Shown here one piece after another: positions 24,901 through 39,900 of a stretch of DNA of 64,000 nucleotides. The notes beneath the pieces were generated by a model that searched no databases, was not told the origin of the DNA, and worked only from the letters and a program-made list of their open reading frames with translations. Within the stretch, counting starts at the first letter, position 1. Each line of letters starts with the position of its first letter. The stretch covers positions 16,011,501 through 16,075,500 of the forward strand of contig CAMQGK010000567.1 in NCBI GenBank assembly GCA_947000775.1, given 5' to 3'. Both the position numbers and the translations under genes were made by a program. Source of the stretch: Pterois miles (taxonomy: Eukaryota; Chordata; Actinopteri; Perciformes; Scorpaenidae).

Positions 24901-27900
24901 GACAGTTGGCCTTCGACTTTACTGCCCCTGAAATGGCACATACTTTTTCAGGAAATTACACAGAGGTGCAGGCACTGACATCTTCAAAGACATTCATGTG
25001 ACGCAGCAACATTTTTCCTCTGCCTCTGCAACACAGGACCAGACCTCTTTTGAAACAGGAAGGGGGTGTAGCTGCATGACAGAATTTATCTCAGAGATAG
25101 TGTGTATAATCAATAGCTGTCAGTCTCATATTTTACCGTTCATCCCACCCATCCTATGAAGAAATGCAAAGATGATGCACACACTAGATGTCAGGACAGT
25201 TTGTTAGATTTATAAGTCTTGGTCCACAATCTCATAAAGAGGCTATTTAGAGACTGTGCTTTATGGTGGAATATAAATCTGTGACCTCACTATCTGTACA
25301 CCTTTACCAGCAGAACAATTAAATGTGTTGGTGTTACGCTTGGATTTAAGTGGATTGATCCAGCCAAATTTGTATTTTTTGTCTAATGGAGCATGCACAA
25401 GCCTGTAATTAAACTGCAAATGGTCTTTTCTTATCAAGCTGTGCATCTGTGTCAGTCGTTGTTGCCAGAACTGTATCATTCTGAAAGCAAGTGTGAATAC
25501 TGCATTATGAGAAGTGTTTAATAACTCATGAACTTGGCGTCTTTCTTATTGTCACTGCAGGAGAATGTGTTGATCCTCTGGTCTCCGGGCTCTACGCCTC
25601 CTCTTTCCTCGCTTCCTCCAGATATAACTTTCTTTATTCTGCCAATTTTGCCAAATTGTATGGTAAGTTGTGTTGAGTTCATCCATGATTTCATTCACTA
25701 TTAACCTTACAGACCTTTCTTAAAGCAGATGTTTTAACATATCACAGCAGGAATAGCACAAGGTAGAGTAACTAATAACATTAGTAACATTCCTGGCCCA
25801 TTTAGGGGTACACAGATACAGGTAGTAGAGTACAATACATGAACTTTACCAGCTCATTAGATTTCCCAACCCCAGATTTGAAGTTTAAAATGGCTGCCAT
25901 AAGACACAAGTTCAGTTGATGTCACAATAGCTTTGGTCATGATTTCAGTCAAACTGTGTATGATCTGGCACCCCTCCAGTCTAACACTCCTCTTTCTCCC
26001 TCTCAGGCAGCAGTGGCTGGTCCCCATCCCCCAGGGACAGACAGCCATGGCTGCAGGTCAACCTGGGCAGGAAGTATCGTCTGGTGGCCATCGCCACCCA
26101 GGGGACCTTCAACTCCTATGACTGGATCACCAAGTACACCCTGCTCTATGGAGACCGACCAGACTCCTGGACGCCGTACATCATGAAGGGAGGAAACTCT
26201 GTAGGTGTTACTGAGCGAGGACGGCTGGGGTGGGATGAGGGCCATAACAGGGATGAGGCGAGGATTAACTAGTCAAATGTAATCTCTACAGTCGATTCAC
26301 TGGATGTATTATTAAATTCATTGTGGCACTGGCACTGAAACAAAGACCGCACAGCATATTATCTCTCTCAACACTGACGAAGCTAATCTCATCATCAGTT
26401 CATCTTCAGCCCGTTAATAAGGTGTTGACAGCATCGCAGTGACTGACTCTCTCCCCTATTTCTCATCTGTTTGCAGACGCTGCCTGCCAACTGGAATTAT
26501 TATCAGGTGAAGAGGAACGTCTTCCATTACGCCTTTACTGCTAAACATATTCGATTGCTGCCTCTAGCGTGGAACACGGAAAACGGAGGGAAGATCGGTG
26601 TGAGGCTGGAGCTGTTTGGCTGCACTTATGGTAAAAATGACCGATGGATGACGCTACCCAGGGATTTACTGTCTATGATTCACATCCAAGGATATTCAAC
26701 AATTCCACTGCTTAGTCGTATTTGATCTTATGCCACTAAATCTAAGAGCCAAATATGCTACAATATGTTTCTAGTTAATAAATGACTAAGCTGAGAATCA
26801 CCTGATTTATATTCAGGAACATCAAGCTAAAGCAAACATATCTGATGAGCTCCAGGAAATGTGCCATGTAGCATTTACTCAGATAATCCTTAAAACCTCA
26901 GCTACATAAGACTTTAAACTAATATACATGTCACATCCTCTGTAGTGATTTTGGAAATAGTGAACCCATTTTGAAATTTTGTCTATAGATTCCTATGTGC
27001 TACAGTACAACGGGGATGACTCAGTGGTCTACATGTACCCAGAAAAGAGATCCCGTACGCTACACGACCATATTGCCATAAACTTCAAGACTCTGGAGCA
27101 GGACGGTCTGCTGCTACACAGCGAGGGGATTCAAGGAGACCTTTTCACCTTGGAGCTGAAGAGAGGCCGCCTTTACCTGCATATCAGCCTAGGTACAGCC
27201 GGAGATAAAGTTTAAAGACACCCCAGGCAAAAACACTGTTTTTCATGCACTGGTCAATTTTGAGATTTTGTCTATTTTGCTTCTACAACACATCTTTCAG
27301 ACTAGTGGAAGGAAAACATCAAAAATACACAATTAGATGTTTACTTGACTACTTTGTCTATTTGCATCTGTAGATTTCTCCTAAATTCACCAAAAGTTAT
27401 CATCAGATAATGCCTCATTTACATATTCCAACATAAAATTTCAGAAAGCATATAATACACAAAAATAACTGTCTCAATGTAAGTAATCAACCAGGGAGTT
27501 TCATGGTAATATATATTAGTTAAAGTTATTTACCCTATTCACCTGTAGTGTCTTCAAAATGTAAGAAATTTTACAACCCAAGACAGACTGTGAGTCAAAA
27601 ATCTCAACTTCAGTAGCATTTTTTTTTTCAGATTTATGGAGTGATAAAAAGAGATATCGCAAATCCCCTTTGTAATAATCTTTTGACTCTAAAATAGCAA
27701 CAAAATCAAATAAAAAATTTGAACGTGGCTTCATCTAATGTTAAGATTCCTGTTCTGGAAATGTATGCAAATCAGCACATATAAGATAATGCCTCATTTG
27801 CATATCTAGACATAACATTTCAGAAAACTTGTAATATAGAAAATAATTGCCTTAATGTAAGTAATCACCTGGGGAAGTTTTATGGTGATATCTATTTCTT

Positions 27901-30900
27901 AAATATTTTACCTTATTTACCTGGTGTGTATCCCCTTAAAAACACATGCAGTATATAATTTATGCCCCAGGGGCATCCCATAAAGTTGAAACTCAAGGAA
28001 GAGATCTTGTTGTAGAGATAAAAAGCCTAGTTTACTTGGGGAGAGATCTCAATATTGGTGGTTAGATTATTGATTTAAGCCCAATATAGTTCTGTGTTTT
28101 CTCCTCTTTCCATTGCTTAGAGCTGATTTGAGCATTAGTTTTTATTTTACCTCGTCACCCTTGGTTTTTCAGGAAGCAGTGTGGTACACAAAATAGATGG
28201 TCGAACCACACTGACTGCTGGCAGCCTTCTCGATGACCTACACTGGCACTACGTCACCATCAAGCGCTACGGTCGGCAGGTTAACTTCACAGTGGACAGT
28301 CACACAGTCACAGCCATCTGTACAGGAGAGTTTACACACCTGGATCTGGACACACAGGTACCTCATAAAGTGGTCATATCTATGCATAGTTAGAGTATAA
28401 AATGTAAAGTGACTGCTGAGATAAGGACGTATGCTCAAAACCTTTACTAAATGCTTCTTTGGAGGATACTTCCATATGCATTTTCCTTAAACACTAAAGG
28501 CAACTTGCATTTATTTACATTGTGCATTGATTTTCTAGTTGATGATGTTTTAATACTTTTCTCCTAGTTATATGTGGGAGGTGTAATAGAGCAAAATTTG
28601 CCTCATCTGCCCACTACGCCAAATTTCCGTGGCTGCCTGGAGAATGTCTTCATCAATGATGTCAACATTATCGACAAGGCTAAGAGAGAAGAACCTGACA
28701 TCCGCATCCCACGAAAGGTAGGGCTTTAGGACAGACCTTCAGTACAAACCATCATATCGCACCCCAGTAATATCACAGTTTCAGATGATCACCAATAACT
28801 GATTAAACATTACTTTATCTGTTCCATTCTCAGAAATCAATAACAATCAGTGGAAATGTTTTAACTGTTAATGAGGTCTGATTTCTCTTTCTGCCCCTCA
28901 GAAAAAGATGCATTATGCATGCAGGGACATTCTGCTCAAACCGATGACTTTCGCTGGGCCCAACAACTACCTGCAGGTGCCGGGCTTCTTCAGGAGGCCT
29001 CGAATGTTTGTCAAGTTTAAGTTCCGCTCGTGGGACTACACAGGGCTGCTAATGTTCACACGGTTTGCTGATGACCTGGGTGCCCTTGAGCTGGGCCTAA
29101 GTGAGGGGCAGATCAACGTCACTATATTCCAGCCTGGGAAGAAGAAACTCCAGTTTGCTGCAGGTGGGATTATGCAATTTTCAGTCTTATCAGATATGAC
29201 AGAAAAGATTAAATTTAAAGATTCATGCTATTGACAGCTTGCTGAGCCCCTTAGCTACTGTTGCTATTACTGTCTAGCTTTCCCTTCTGCACGCACACAT
29301 ATGTGATAAAGGAAGTGATAAAGTTGGCAAATATACAACTTGAAATTCATTATCTCTTAAAACAATAGTCCTTGATTTCAGACAGAGGTAGACAAAAGCT
29401 CACTTCCCATTTCTAGCCCATGACCATGGATTTTGTCAGTTGAAATTACAGGTGTCGCGAACATATTCCTTCTGTTGTAGCTAGCTAGCTATGCTAATGT
29501 TAAAATTAGTGAGAAGAATGACTTTTAAATGTTTCCAGCTGATTTGATAACCCTGAAAAAAAGGGTCTTAAACATGTACATACAATGCTGAAAGACTTCT
29601 AGGGCGAAACTTGTTAGCCAGACATGCTAACATCCTTTGTTTAAGGAAATGAACACATTGTTATTGATACCCAATATAGCTACAATAGACTATAGACCTT
29701 AAGAAGTGGACGTAATCACTGTCACGTTACCCTTTGGTTTTGAAGACTTGAGTGCAGCATATTGACCATCACCATCTTGTATTTTGCAACCAGAAGTGAC
29801 ATGAGATGGAGTGACACAAGTGAAGTACAGCCAAACACTGACCAACATGTTTCAATTAACTTGGCCTGAACTGAAAACACACTGTTAGAGGGTTAAAGGT
29901 AGCCACGCCCTAAAGCATACCCTGCTTTATGGTCTATCTTACTCTATATGGGACCATAATTTACTAAATGAACATCATGCTGTATTGAAGAAGACTTGAA
30001 ACTAGTGATTGAGACCATAAACTCATATTTACAATGTTTACTGAGGTAATAAATCAAGTGAGAAATAGGCTCATTTTCTCATAGACTTCTATACAATCAG
30101 ACTTCTTTTTGCAACCAAAGGAGTCGCCCCTGCTGGCTGTTTGAAAGAATGCAAGTTTAAGGCACTTCCTCATTGGCTTCACTTTTCAGACCAGGAGTTA
30201 CCCACTGATAGCTACAGAGTAACCTGCCAAGCCTTGTTATGGTTGCTCAGCTATGATTGGACAATCCTGTTTGGGGGTGGGGTTTTAGCTAACAGTCTCA
30301 GTCATGCACTCACACTCTGATGGCAGCAGGCTACCATGCAATGTGCAGGCAATGATGAATGACGCATGCAATCGCTGTACTGAATCTGATTGTAGCATTT
30401 AGTATCATAGCATAACATGCATTTCTCCAATCTCTAGGCTACAGGTTAAATGATGGTTACTGGCATACGGTGGATTTGGCAGCCAGAGACAACCTGCTAA
30501 CCCTCACAATTGATGAGGAGGAGGGCTCACCACTAAAGATCACCAACCCTTTCACAATTCGGACAGGAGACCGCTACTTTTTTGGAGGTGAGATGATGAC
30601 AACTCCTGAGAACAACTTGAAAATCTGCAACGTCTAATTCATACATTCTTTCACTCAGGTTGTCCAAAAACCAACAACACAATAAGGAAATGTGAGACCA
30701 AGTTGAACCGCTTTCACGGCTGCATGCAGCACATCTTCATAGACAATGAACAGCTTGACATTGACATTATACTGCAACGACAGTGGGGGCGCTATGCTGA
30801 GCTGCTGCTGGGCACCTGTGGCATCACTGACAGGTAAGAAATGCCACTTAAAGTCACTCAGAGGCCATCCTCGGTGGCTCACATTACTGCAGTCTTGGAA

Positions 30901-33900
30901 AGGGAGGAGTGAATGGAGGAGTATTTAGTTGATAGCAATCTGCAACCACACCACTAGATCTTACACATTTTATCTTTAATAGCAAGGAAATTACAAAAGA
31001 AAACAGATAATTACAACAATTAGAATGTAATTTAATAACAGATATTAATTATTTCTATATCGCCTTGGCTCTTTTTTGGTGTCTTCAGAATAATGTGATC
31101 TCATTCAAGGTGTTTGTGGAATGTTTGACACTGAATTGTGAGACTTACAGTAAGAGTGAGACATCACTTCTTAAGACCTGATGGCCTTCATCACCTCATC
31201 TTAAGTTTCACCTCATAAAACCTTATCTGAAGACTCTCAACAAGAAATAACAGAGAAAATAGACAATATGGAGAGAAACGTTGAAGAAGAAAAAAAGAAA
31301 ATGACATGCTTATGCAAGTCTCACTCTTGGAAACACTGAAATACTCACAGTACACATACATCTTTTGTTTACAGATGTAGTCCGAATCCATGCGAACATG
31401 AAGGCAGATGCATCCAGTCCTGGGATGACTTTATCTGTCTGTGTGAGAACACAGGCTATAAAGGAGAAGTGTGTCATATGTGTAAGTGCTGGATGGCAAT
31501 CTCATCAATGTAATAAGTATTTCTTTGCAGCTGATTACACTTGGTCCGTACCATATTTCTTCCTAACAATAACAAATTGATCATCTCGCCTCTCCAACAG
31601 CGGTTTATAAAGAGTCATGCGAGGCCTACAGACTCAGTGGAAAGTACTGGTCTGGAAACTACACCATCGATCCTGATCTCAGCGGGCCGCTGAAACCATT
31701 TGAAGTGTACTGCAAAATGAAGTGTAAGCAATCACTGTCACTAATAAAATACAGCACCATCAGCACCTTGCTCAGTGTTTGCAGGATCCTCCATGGGTTG
31801 TTAATAAAAAGCTGGACACTCAGGTTTATCTTGTTCCTTTAATGAGAAATGTGTACTGAAATTTCATGGGAAATTAAGAAGTTATAAAGCTTACCGCTTT
31901 AATGGAGACAGAAAACAACTGTGTATGGGGAAATTGATGGGAAAATCTATTTTAATGTTTGATCACCATGACCTATATCTGTTGTGCCTCTTCACAGCAT
32001 ATAAAGCTTGGACAGTGATTTTGCATGACCGTGTGGACGGTACCAAGGTGACTGGGAGTACGATAGACCAGCCGTATATAGGAGATGTCAACTACTGGAA
32101 CGCCTCCTGGGATGAAGTCACCGCTCTAGCCAACACCTCCATGTACTGCGAGCAGTGGATCGACTACTCGTGCTACAAGTCCCGCCTCCTCAACACCCCC
32201 AGTAAGTCAGTTTATTAATTTGATAGTGTGCTCATGGGAAACAAGAAAGATAGTTAACTAACACGTTATTTACTTTTCAAAACAGATGGAAGACCTTTCG
32301 GTTACTGGATTGGTCGTAACAATGAGAGTCACTATTACTGGGGTGGAACATTCAGAGAGGTCCAAAAGTGCGGCTGTGCTATCAACCAAACCTGTATCGA
32401 TCCCAAGTTTCAATGCAACTGTGATGCTGACTATAGACAATGGTGAGATATAAGAGATGGCTTCACTGAGCAGGTTTAGCTTGTATCTGTGCAACATATC
32501 CTCATACAACGGTTTGTATATATGATCTTACGAAAAGTTATTTCCCATTTTTCTCACACGTGTCAATTTCTGCTCCAGTCTTTTCAAAATAAACCTCTGT
32601 CTTTACAGGAAAATAACTTGATTAGGTTAAGGCAACAAAATGACTTAGTTTGGTATAGCAAAGATCGACTTGGTGAGGATTAGGCAATTAAATTAGGTTT
32701 AGGAAAAGATTGTGGTTTGGGTTAAAATAACTGGATGCAACTTATGCAACTGGAAGTGGCATAATTTAATTATGGAAGTTAAGAGACAAAAAATACTTAT
32801 TTAGGTTTAGGAAAAGATCGATGTGGTTATGTTTAGGCAAGAAAACTACTTGGTTAGGTTTAGGGTTTGGTTTAGGTATATCGTAGGTATAGCTATGAAC
32901 GGTGTATGAAAACAGCCTGATCTGTGGCACTGATAAAGTCTTAACATCCCCACTGTGGCTTTCCAGGTACTCAGATAAGGGCTACCTGGACTTTAGAGAC
33001 CATCTGCCTGTGAGGAAGGTGGTAGTCGGGGACACCAACAGGACCGGCTCAGAGGCACAATTCACTGTCGGGCCCCTCCGCTGCCATGGCGACAGTGAGC
33101 TTAAATATTATGGGTTGTGCTCACACAGTGATGTTCAGTTTTGATGAAGGGTTGAGAGTTGTTGTTTTCTTAATATACTATGTATATTTCAATGGTTTCC
33201 AAAGGAAACATCTGGAACACCATTGCCTTCACCAAGCCCACCTACATAACCTTCCCGACGTTCAGGCCTGGCACCAGCGCTGACATCTCCTTCCACTTCA
33301 AAACCTATCGTGACCATGGCGTCTTCTTGGAGAATTCTGATGACCAGCTTCGAAACTTTATACGAATAGAGCTCAACAGTGAGTTGACTGATCTGCTATT
33401 ATTCTCCTCACACAACTGATTTATCTGTATTTTTTCTTTTTATATTTCCTTTCTATGTCTTGTTTTGTCTTCTAGCCACCCATAACCTTGCGTTTGTATT
33501 CATGGTTGGCGACGGCATCCTTAATGTGACACTACGCTCCCCTGTGCCGCTCAATGACAATGAGTGGCATTTTGTTCAGGCTGAGCTTAATGTGAAGCTG
33601 GCTCGCATCAAAGTTGATTATCAGCCTTGGGCTGTCACACGTTTTCCGGGTCAGACATTCGTCACCATGAAGTTTACACATCCTATTCTAGTAGGTAGGT
33701 TGCCTGAGGTGAACTTTGAAATTTGGCATGACATATAGTATGTCCTCTCTAAACATACTACAAAGACGAACAGCCACTGATTAAAGTATTCTTTGTATTA
33801 GGTGCAGCCAACCGCACCTTGAGACCTTTCTTGGGGTGTCTTCGAGGTTTGCGGATGAACGGTGTTCCTCTTGATCTCGAGGGGAAAGTAAATGAAGAAC

Positions 33901-36900
33901 AGGGTATAAGGAGAAACTGTACTGGACAGTGTCTCAACGCTACTATACCATGTCGAAACAGCGGCCAGTGCATAGAGGGCTATGCTTCCTACACTTGTGA
34001 CTGTAACAACACAGCTTTTGATGGTTTCTACTGCCATAAAGGTGAGTTCACAAATGCCAAAACCTTCACAAAGTGAACTGACATTGTCTGCAGCAACACT
34101 TTGCAACAGATATCTAATTCCACTGTCTTTTTGTAAGACATCGGAGCCTACTTTGAGATTGGCTCGTGGCTGAGATACAACATACGAAAGAAGCCTATAT
34201 CAGACGAAGCAGCTTGGGCCAATTGGATCGACCCGCATTACGATAACTTCAGCCTCGGCTACAATGACACAGCAGACGACATAGAGTTCAGTTTCAGCAC
34301 CGTTCACGCGCCAGCTGTGTTGCTCTATATCAGCTCCTTCGTCCAAGACTACATCGCTATCATCCTCAAAAATGATGGTAGGTGAAGCTCAGAAACAGTC
34401 GGACAATGTGAAAGCTGGAATTTTTCAAAAGTGGAATTACATTTGTTTCCTCTCTCCCTATAGGCAGTGTAGATCTGAGGTATAAACTGGGTCTCATAAC
34501 ACACAAGTACCAGCTGACTCACCGAAACCTGGCAGATGGATACCCCCATTATGTCAACATAACCAGACACAACAGAACCATCAAAACACAGGTTCATGCT
34601 GTCACTGCTGTTGCTGTGTAAACTTTGATCTGTGGTTTATGCTAGTTTCAGTGAAATAATACATTATTTTTAGAAAAATTACAGCCTGTTGTGCACCCAC
34701 TTTAGCTTCGCTTAGCATGAATACTAAATACATAAAGCTGATAATACAAAGCCAAAATGTCTGTCATTGACTTCACAAGTCCTATCTACAATAGGTAGTG
34801 GTATGCACCTTTAAAGTTGGTTTGCGATCCACCTATAAACAGAAAAGAGGAAGTGCAGCACGCTGACTAGAGAGCTAAACACACAGGTGTGGATGTTTTT
34901 CAGTTTCAGAGGAAGACAACACAACTGCAATGTGCAAAACAAGTTTTTTTTGATGTACTTTACCAGAAATATAAATGAACAATGAAGTGTCAGAACAGTT
35001 CTTTGGTTTTGTCACGTTAACAGTAGTGATGTCAGCTAGATGTGGTTTGATTAGAGCTATGAGATATTAAATCCATCCATTCATCCATCTTTGCTTCCGA
35101 CATCTTAATCTTTCACATCTTTTGGGGGCGGCAGTAGCTCAGTCTGTAGGGAGTTGGCTTGGGAACCGGAGGGTCACCGGTTCAAGTCCCGACATGGACC
35201 AAAAACTGAGTGTGAACTGGTAGCTGGAGAGGTGCCAGTTTACCTCTTGGGCACTGCCGAGGTGCCCCTGAGCAAGGCACCAAACCCCCAACTGCTCAGG
35301 GCGCTTGTCAGGAGCAGCCCCATCACTCTGACATCTCTCCATTAATGCATGTATGTGTGTTTCAGGTCTGCATGTACCATGTATGAGTTTAACAGAGTGT
35401 AAATTGAATTTCCCCATTGTGGGACTAATAAAGGTAGATCTTCTTCTTCTTCTTCTTCTTACCTCAGGTTTGCATTAATTACAGGTTAAGAACTTATTCT
35501 TAAAATACAAGTGAAATTATTAGTTATCTTATTGGTATTGGTCATGAGAAACAGGTAATTATTGCTTGTTGATATTGGCTGAAAAAATACATATCTGGCT
35601 CTAAAGGTAACAAAATTTGCATTATTTTTCCCACAGGTGGATTACATGGAGCCCATAGTGGAAAAGATAACCTTAGTGGAGGATGCCAGGTTTGACTCTC
35701 CAAAGTCCATGTTCCTGGGCAGAGTGATGGGTAAATATCACCAAAATTCACCACTTGTTGGTGAGAACACTAGCTAGTTTTCATCTGGCTGACATAATTA
35801 TTAATACATTCATTCTGTCTGCTCTTTCAGAGGTTGGCGACATTGACTATGAGATCCAGAGGCACAATGCTCCAGGCTTCATAGGCTGCATATCTGGGGT
35901 GAGATACAATGTGTACGCACCTTTAAAAGCCTTCTTCCGTCCAAATGAAACGGACCCTCCGGTAACAACGCAAGGCTACGTCTCAGAGTCCAACTGTGGA
36001 GCCTTCCCTCCTATTCTGGGTTATGTACCATGGGAGGTAGACCCCTGGTTTACCACCATAGGTGAGTTTATGTCCCAGAATGCATCTGTAAAAAAAGACA
36101 ATGTTATATTGTGTTCATACACTTATTTGTGTACCTTTCCCTTTCAGAGTATTTTTATATCCATGATGACCTAGGGCTGTTTTGGATAACAGGTAAGATA
36201 AAAGAAAAATTGTCTGTTCTTTAATACTCTCTGATGCCATGCATACATGAATATTGAATTGCTGCATTCAAAAATAAGACCAGTGATATTAAATTTAGAA
36301 GTTTATTCAGTTCATTTAGAAGCACTGCTTCTGTTTTATTCACTACTTCCCTCCTCTCCCAGATGACACAAATCGGCCGTTTGAAATTATCTTTCCTTTT
36401 TTTTCCTAAAATCCTCTAATCCTAAATTAGAGCAGCGTTATCAGGTTCCAGTGTGAGCTTTTGAGTGTTTATTCAAGCGTCTGACTGCAGCCTCAAATGT
36501 ATTACACGCGGGGAAAAAAATAAATAAATAAATAAATAAATAACATACTTACTGAAACCTAAACAGCCAGACGTTGGTATTATCATACAGGAGATTATAT
36601 TTGATCAGTTGCGGTCAGATTATCTTTTTAATCTACTTGAGTATATGAATGAAAGAAATTTAAGTTGAACAGATTTGTGTTTACAAGAGAAATGTAATAT
36701 TAGAAATGACCAGTCACTTTTAAATGTCTGTTACGTACTTATATTTATACATTTATATGCAGTACTTATCTGAAAATAGATAATTTACAATCAGTACAAT
36801 AACTTTAACAGTACATGAAGCTTTAATGTTCTTATCACCATAAAATCAATTACCAAAAATGTTGCAACGATAACAGGACAATCATGTAAAAGTCAACAAG

Positions 36901-39900
36901 CAATGTAAGGAATTGTAAGTATACTGTATTTAATTTATTTAATGTTCAGCAATACAATAAAAATATATTTTGATATAATTAGATCTAAGAAAGTTGTCTA
37001 TACTAGAAAAGTATCATCATAGATATGTTCATTCATTCTGATGTAATTCATCATTTTGATCTGAAATAATGGAGTGATCATATCATAACAGCATTATTTG
37101 TATCTGTCAACACAGAAATGAGTACATTAAAACAAAAGCATAAAACTGAGGCTGAAATATGACAAATGTTTGTTTTTCCTGTACATCTATGGATTTCTGG
37201 AAAACATTCATATTCAATATACTTCTTCCACTATTTAATCCCCATGATAACCCTGCACCTTATTACAAGACGAGTGTTGAGACCAGATGAGCGGTTTGCA
37301 GCGCAGAATTACAGATAACGGACAAAATGAGAGCAGGTCTCCCTGATGAGCAGGGGAGGCTGAAGTCTCAGGATTAAACTGTAGCACAGAGACGCTGTGC
37401 TCCATCCCTGTCTGAGACCTTTACCGGATCAGCTATATTTAGCCTGCATGAGGCCCAGCTTACTGTTCATCATTGATAGATGCTTCAGTTTAATAGATCA
37501 TTCAGATTCAGAGGTATTATGCTAATGCAGGACATCAGCATGTCATGATTGGTGCATCTTGCAATCATCCTAACAACGGTCCCCGCCGGTTATCAGACAT
37601 CGTCCCTGTCTGATATACTGCCCAATACAAAATGGCTATGACTGAGAAATTACACCATTTGTTTTAAATATAGTTGATAAAACAAAACTGCTGGTGAACA
37701 AATTCTGTCACGATAACGATATTGAAGACATGTATTTTGTCTTCATTTGTTCTGTGACAATTATCACTTTATTCTGCTGCTCTAGTCTCTCTGTTGGGTG
37801 CAGTATATCTTTTCAACAGCATCGATCTATTCTCTATATCTATTTATCGAGGGTCTGACTCTGAGGAGTTGAGGCCTTTCCCATCATGCACTGGTGAAAA
37901 GTGCTGGGAGACACTGCCATTTCGCCAGTCCATTACACTGTGAACATACTGACTGACAAACAAACACACACCTACTGGCAATTTAGTGTCTCCAGTTCAG
38001 CTGACCTGCATGTCTTTGACTGTGATGGGAAACCCAAGCAAACACAGGGGAAAATTTTAAACTACACAGAGAGAGAATAAGAGCTGATGTCTGAACCTTG
38101 TTGTGAAGCAACAGCTTGAATTACTGAATAATTCAGCACAGGCAGCTGCTCTGTGAATACCCATGAAAACCACACTTTAGCTCTAGTGGTGTAGTAGAGG
38201 GTATATGCGTGTTTATGGGTATACCTTTCTCTTTTTATGGCAGTTTACAGTATACCCACCATCAGCCAAAAAGCCATTTGAATATATGAAGGTATACCCA
38301 CTTCCTCCTTGGTAAACTGATCTACCTAGTAGTATACCAACCTTATCAACAGCTCCCTTAAGTGCAATTTATTAGCACATCCTCAAGTAGTAATGTTTCA
38401 AGCAGATGCTCTTTTTCAGACTTAGTAAATATGAACAGAGACGCCATCTTTAAATACAAACATCATATGATAGTCATATGATGAATTTGGTAACCCATAA
38501 ACCCAAGCCCCCAAGAAGAGCACCTGTCATTGATGCCAATTTTGTAATGACCAAATGGTGGTACTACAACTTTCGTGTCCGTCATGTGATGCCATTGGGC
38601 CCACAAAGACTTTTTCCCATAGACTTATATTGGAAAAGAGATGTCTGTAACTCAGCAGATTGCCATTTTGGCAAGATGCACCACTGAGCAACTTTCATAG
38701 GAATGAACGGGGCCCCACCTCAACACTGTATCCACTAATACATCCATGCATACACTCCACACATAACACAGTAATGTTAGGCTATATTAAGAAAACGACA
38801 TACACGAAATATACAAAAAATACACAATAATATGGGTAAGACTCTCACAGCTCATAAGAATGACATCAATGCCGTGGCTGTCATACCTTCTATATATGGT
38901 TAGAATTAAATAGAGGTGCCTCCATATTGAAAATAGGATACATACTATAAAACATACAGGAACAGGAATCTACAATATTGAGCCCATGGACATTAACAGA
39001 GGAATGGAACAACATCAACATCTGGACACCTAAGACCACCAATTACAACAAACAAATCATCGTGAACATAAATAATATCATGCTGAAATGCCACAATACC
39101 ACTAAAGATGAGTAGCCCAACTAACCACGGACAAAGCATTCATATCAACCCACATCACGATACTGATCACACTAATTATAATTCAAAACCATCCTAATGA
39201 TCTGATCAAGTCCATATTATATATTACATAACACAATCATCACAGAAATGGTCTGATACTTAAATCTTCATTGAGGCCTCTTGGTGTTAGAGTACCTATC
39301 CAAAATAGCTCTCTCCTCTTTATTCGCATTTTCATTGCCAGTCCAGAACTTGCCTTCTAGGCTTTGGATGTGTGTGACCACTTTACATTGTTTGCCATAA
39401 ATACCATAGACTGTCTACAAAAAGTGAATACCCAGAATCAGTCTTAAAATACAAGTGAGCACATTACAAATCTAGGAGTCATTTTGGAAGCTGATTTGAC
39501 CTTTGACACTCACAAGTAGCATCTGAGGAAGCTTCGGTGTTAGTTCCAGTGTGATGCTCTTGGACTAGAGCTATGACAACATAGTTGGGGTATATAGCAC
39601 TCCATGTGTCCATCTGTCCTTCCGTCTGCTATTGTTTCTGGAGCAGAACTCGAAAAATTTTTAACTTAGGAACTTTAAATTCAGTATGATGGCTGACAGT
39701 GTGGTGTAGTTGTGCCTTTTAGGGGTTAGAAGTCCAGGGTTAGACGTCCAGGTTTTTGAAATTTCAGCCAAAAAAAATTTTTTTTTTCAGTTTTGGGGCA
39801 AAATATTGTGGCTTTGCAATGTGGTCTAGTTGTGTCTTTCTCAGGTTAGAATTCCAGGGTGGTGCTATAAAGTGTTTTTTCTTTTCTTTTCTTTTCTTTT

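Larger units (their letters stand above)
20394..25560 (+). other. cntnap1: cntnap1 intron 1 (5.2 kb)
   Basis: Begins GTAAGT and ends CACTGCAG. It holds a CpG-richer start (20700-21060), the (GT)30 run and an element A copy. ORFs such as 20637-20993 + have no recognisable homology. Confidence 0.85.

Noticed and set aside
35124..35200. Apparent tRNA gene (A and B boxes)
   Set aside because: Only the 5' promoter-bearing part is tRNA-like; it continues into a SINE body and tail, and a second copy exists at 46.9-47.2 kb.
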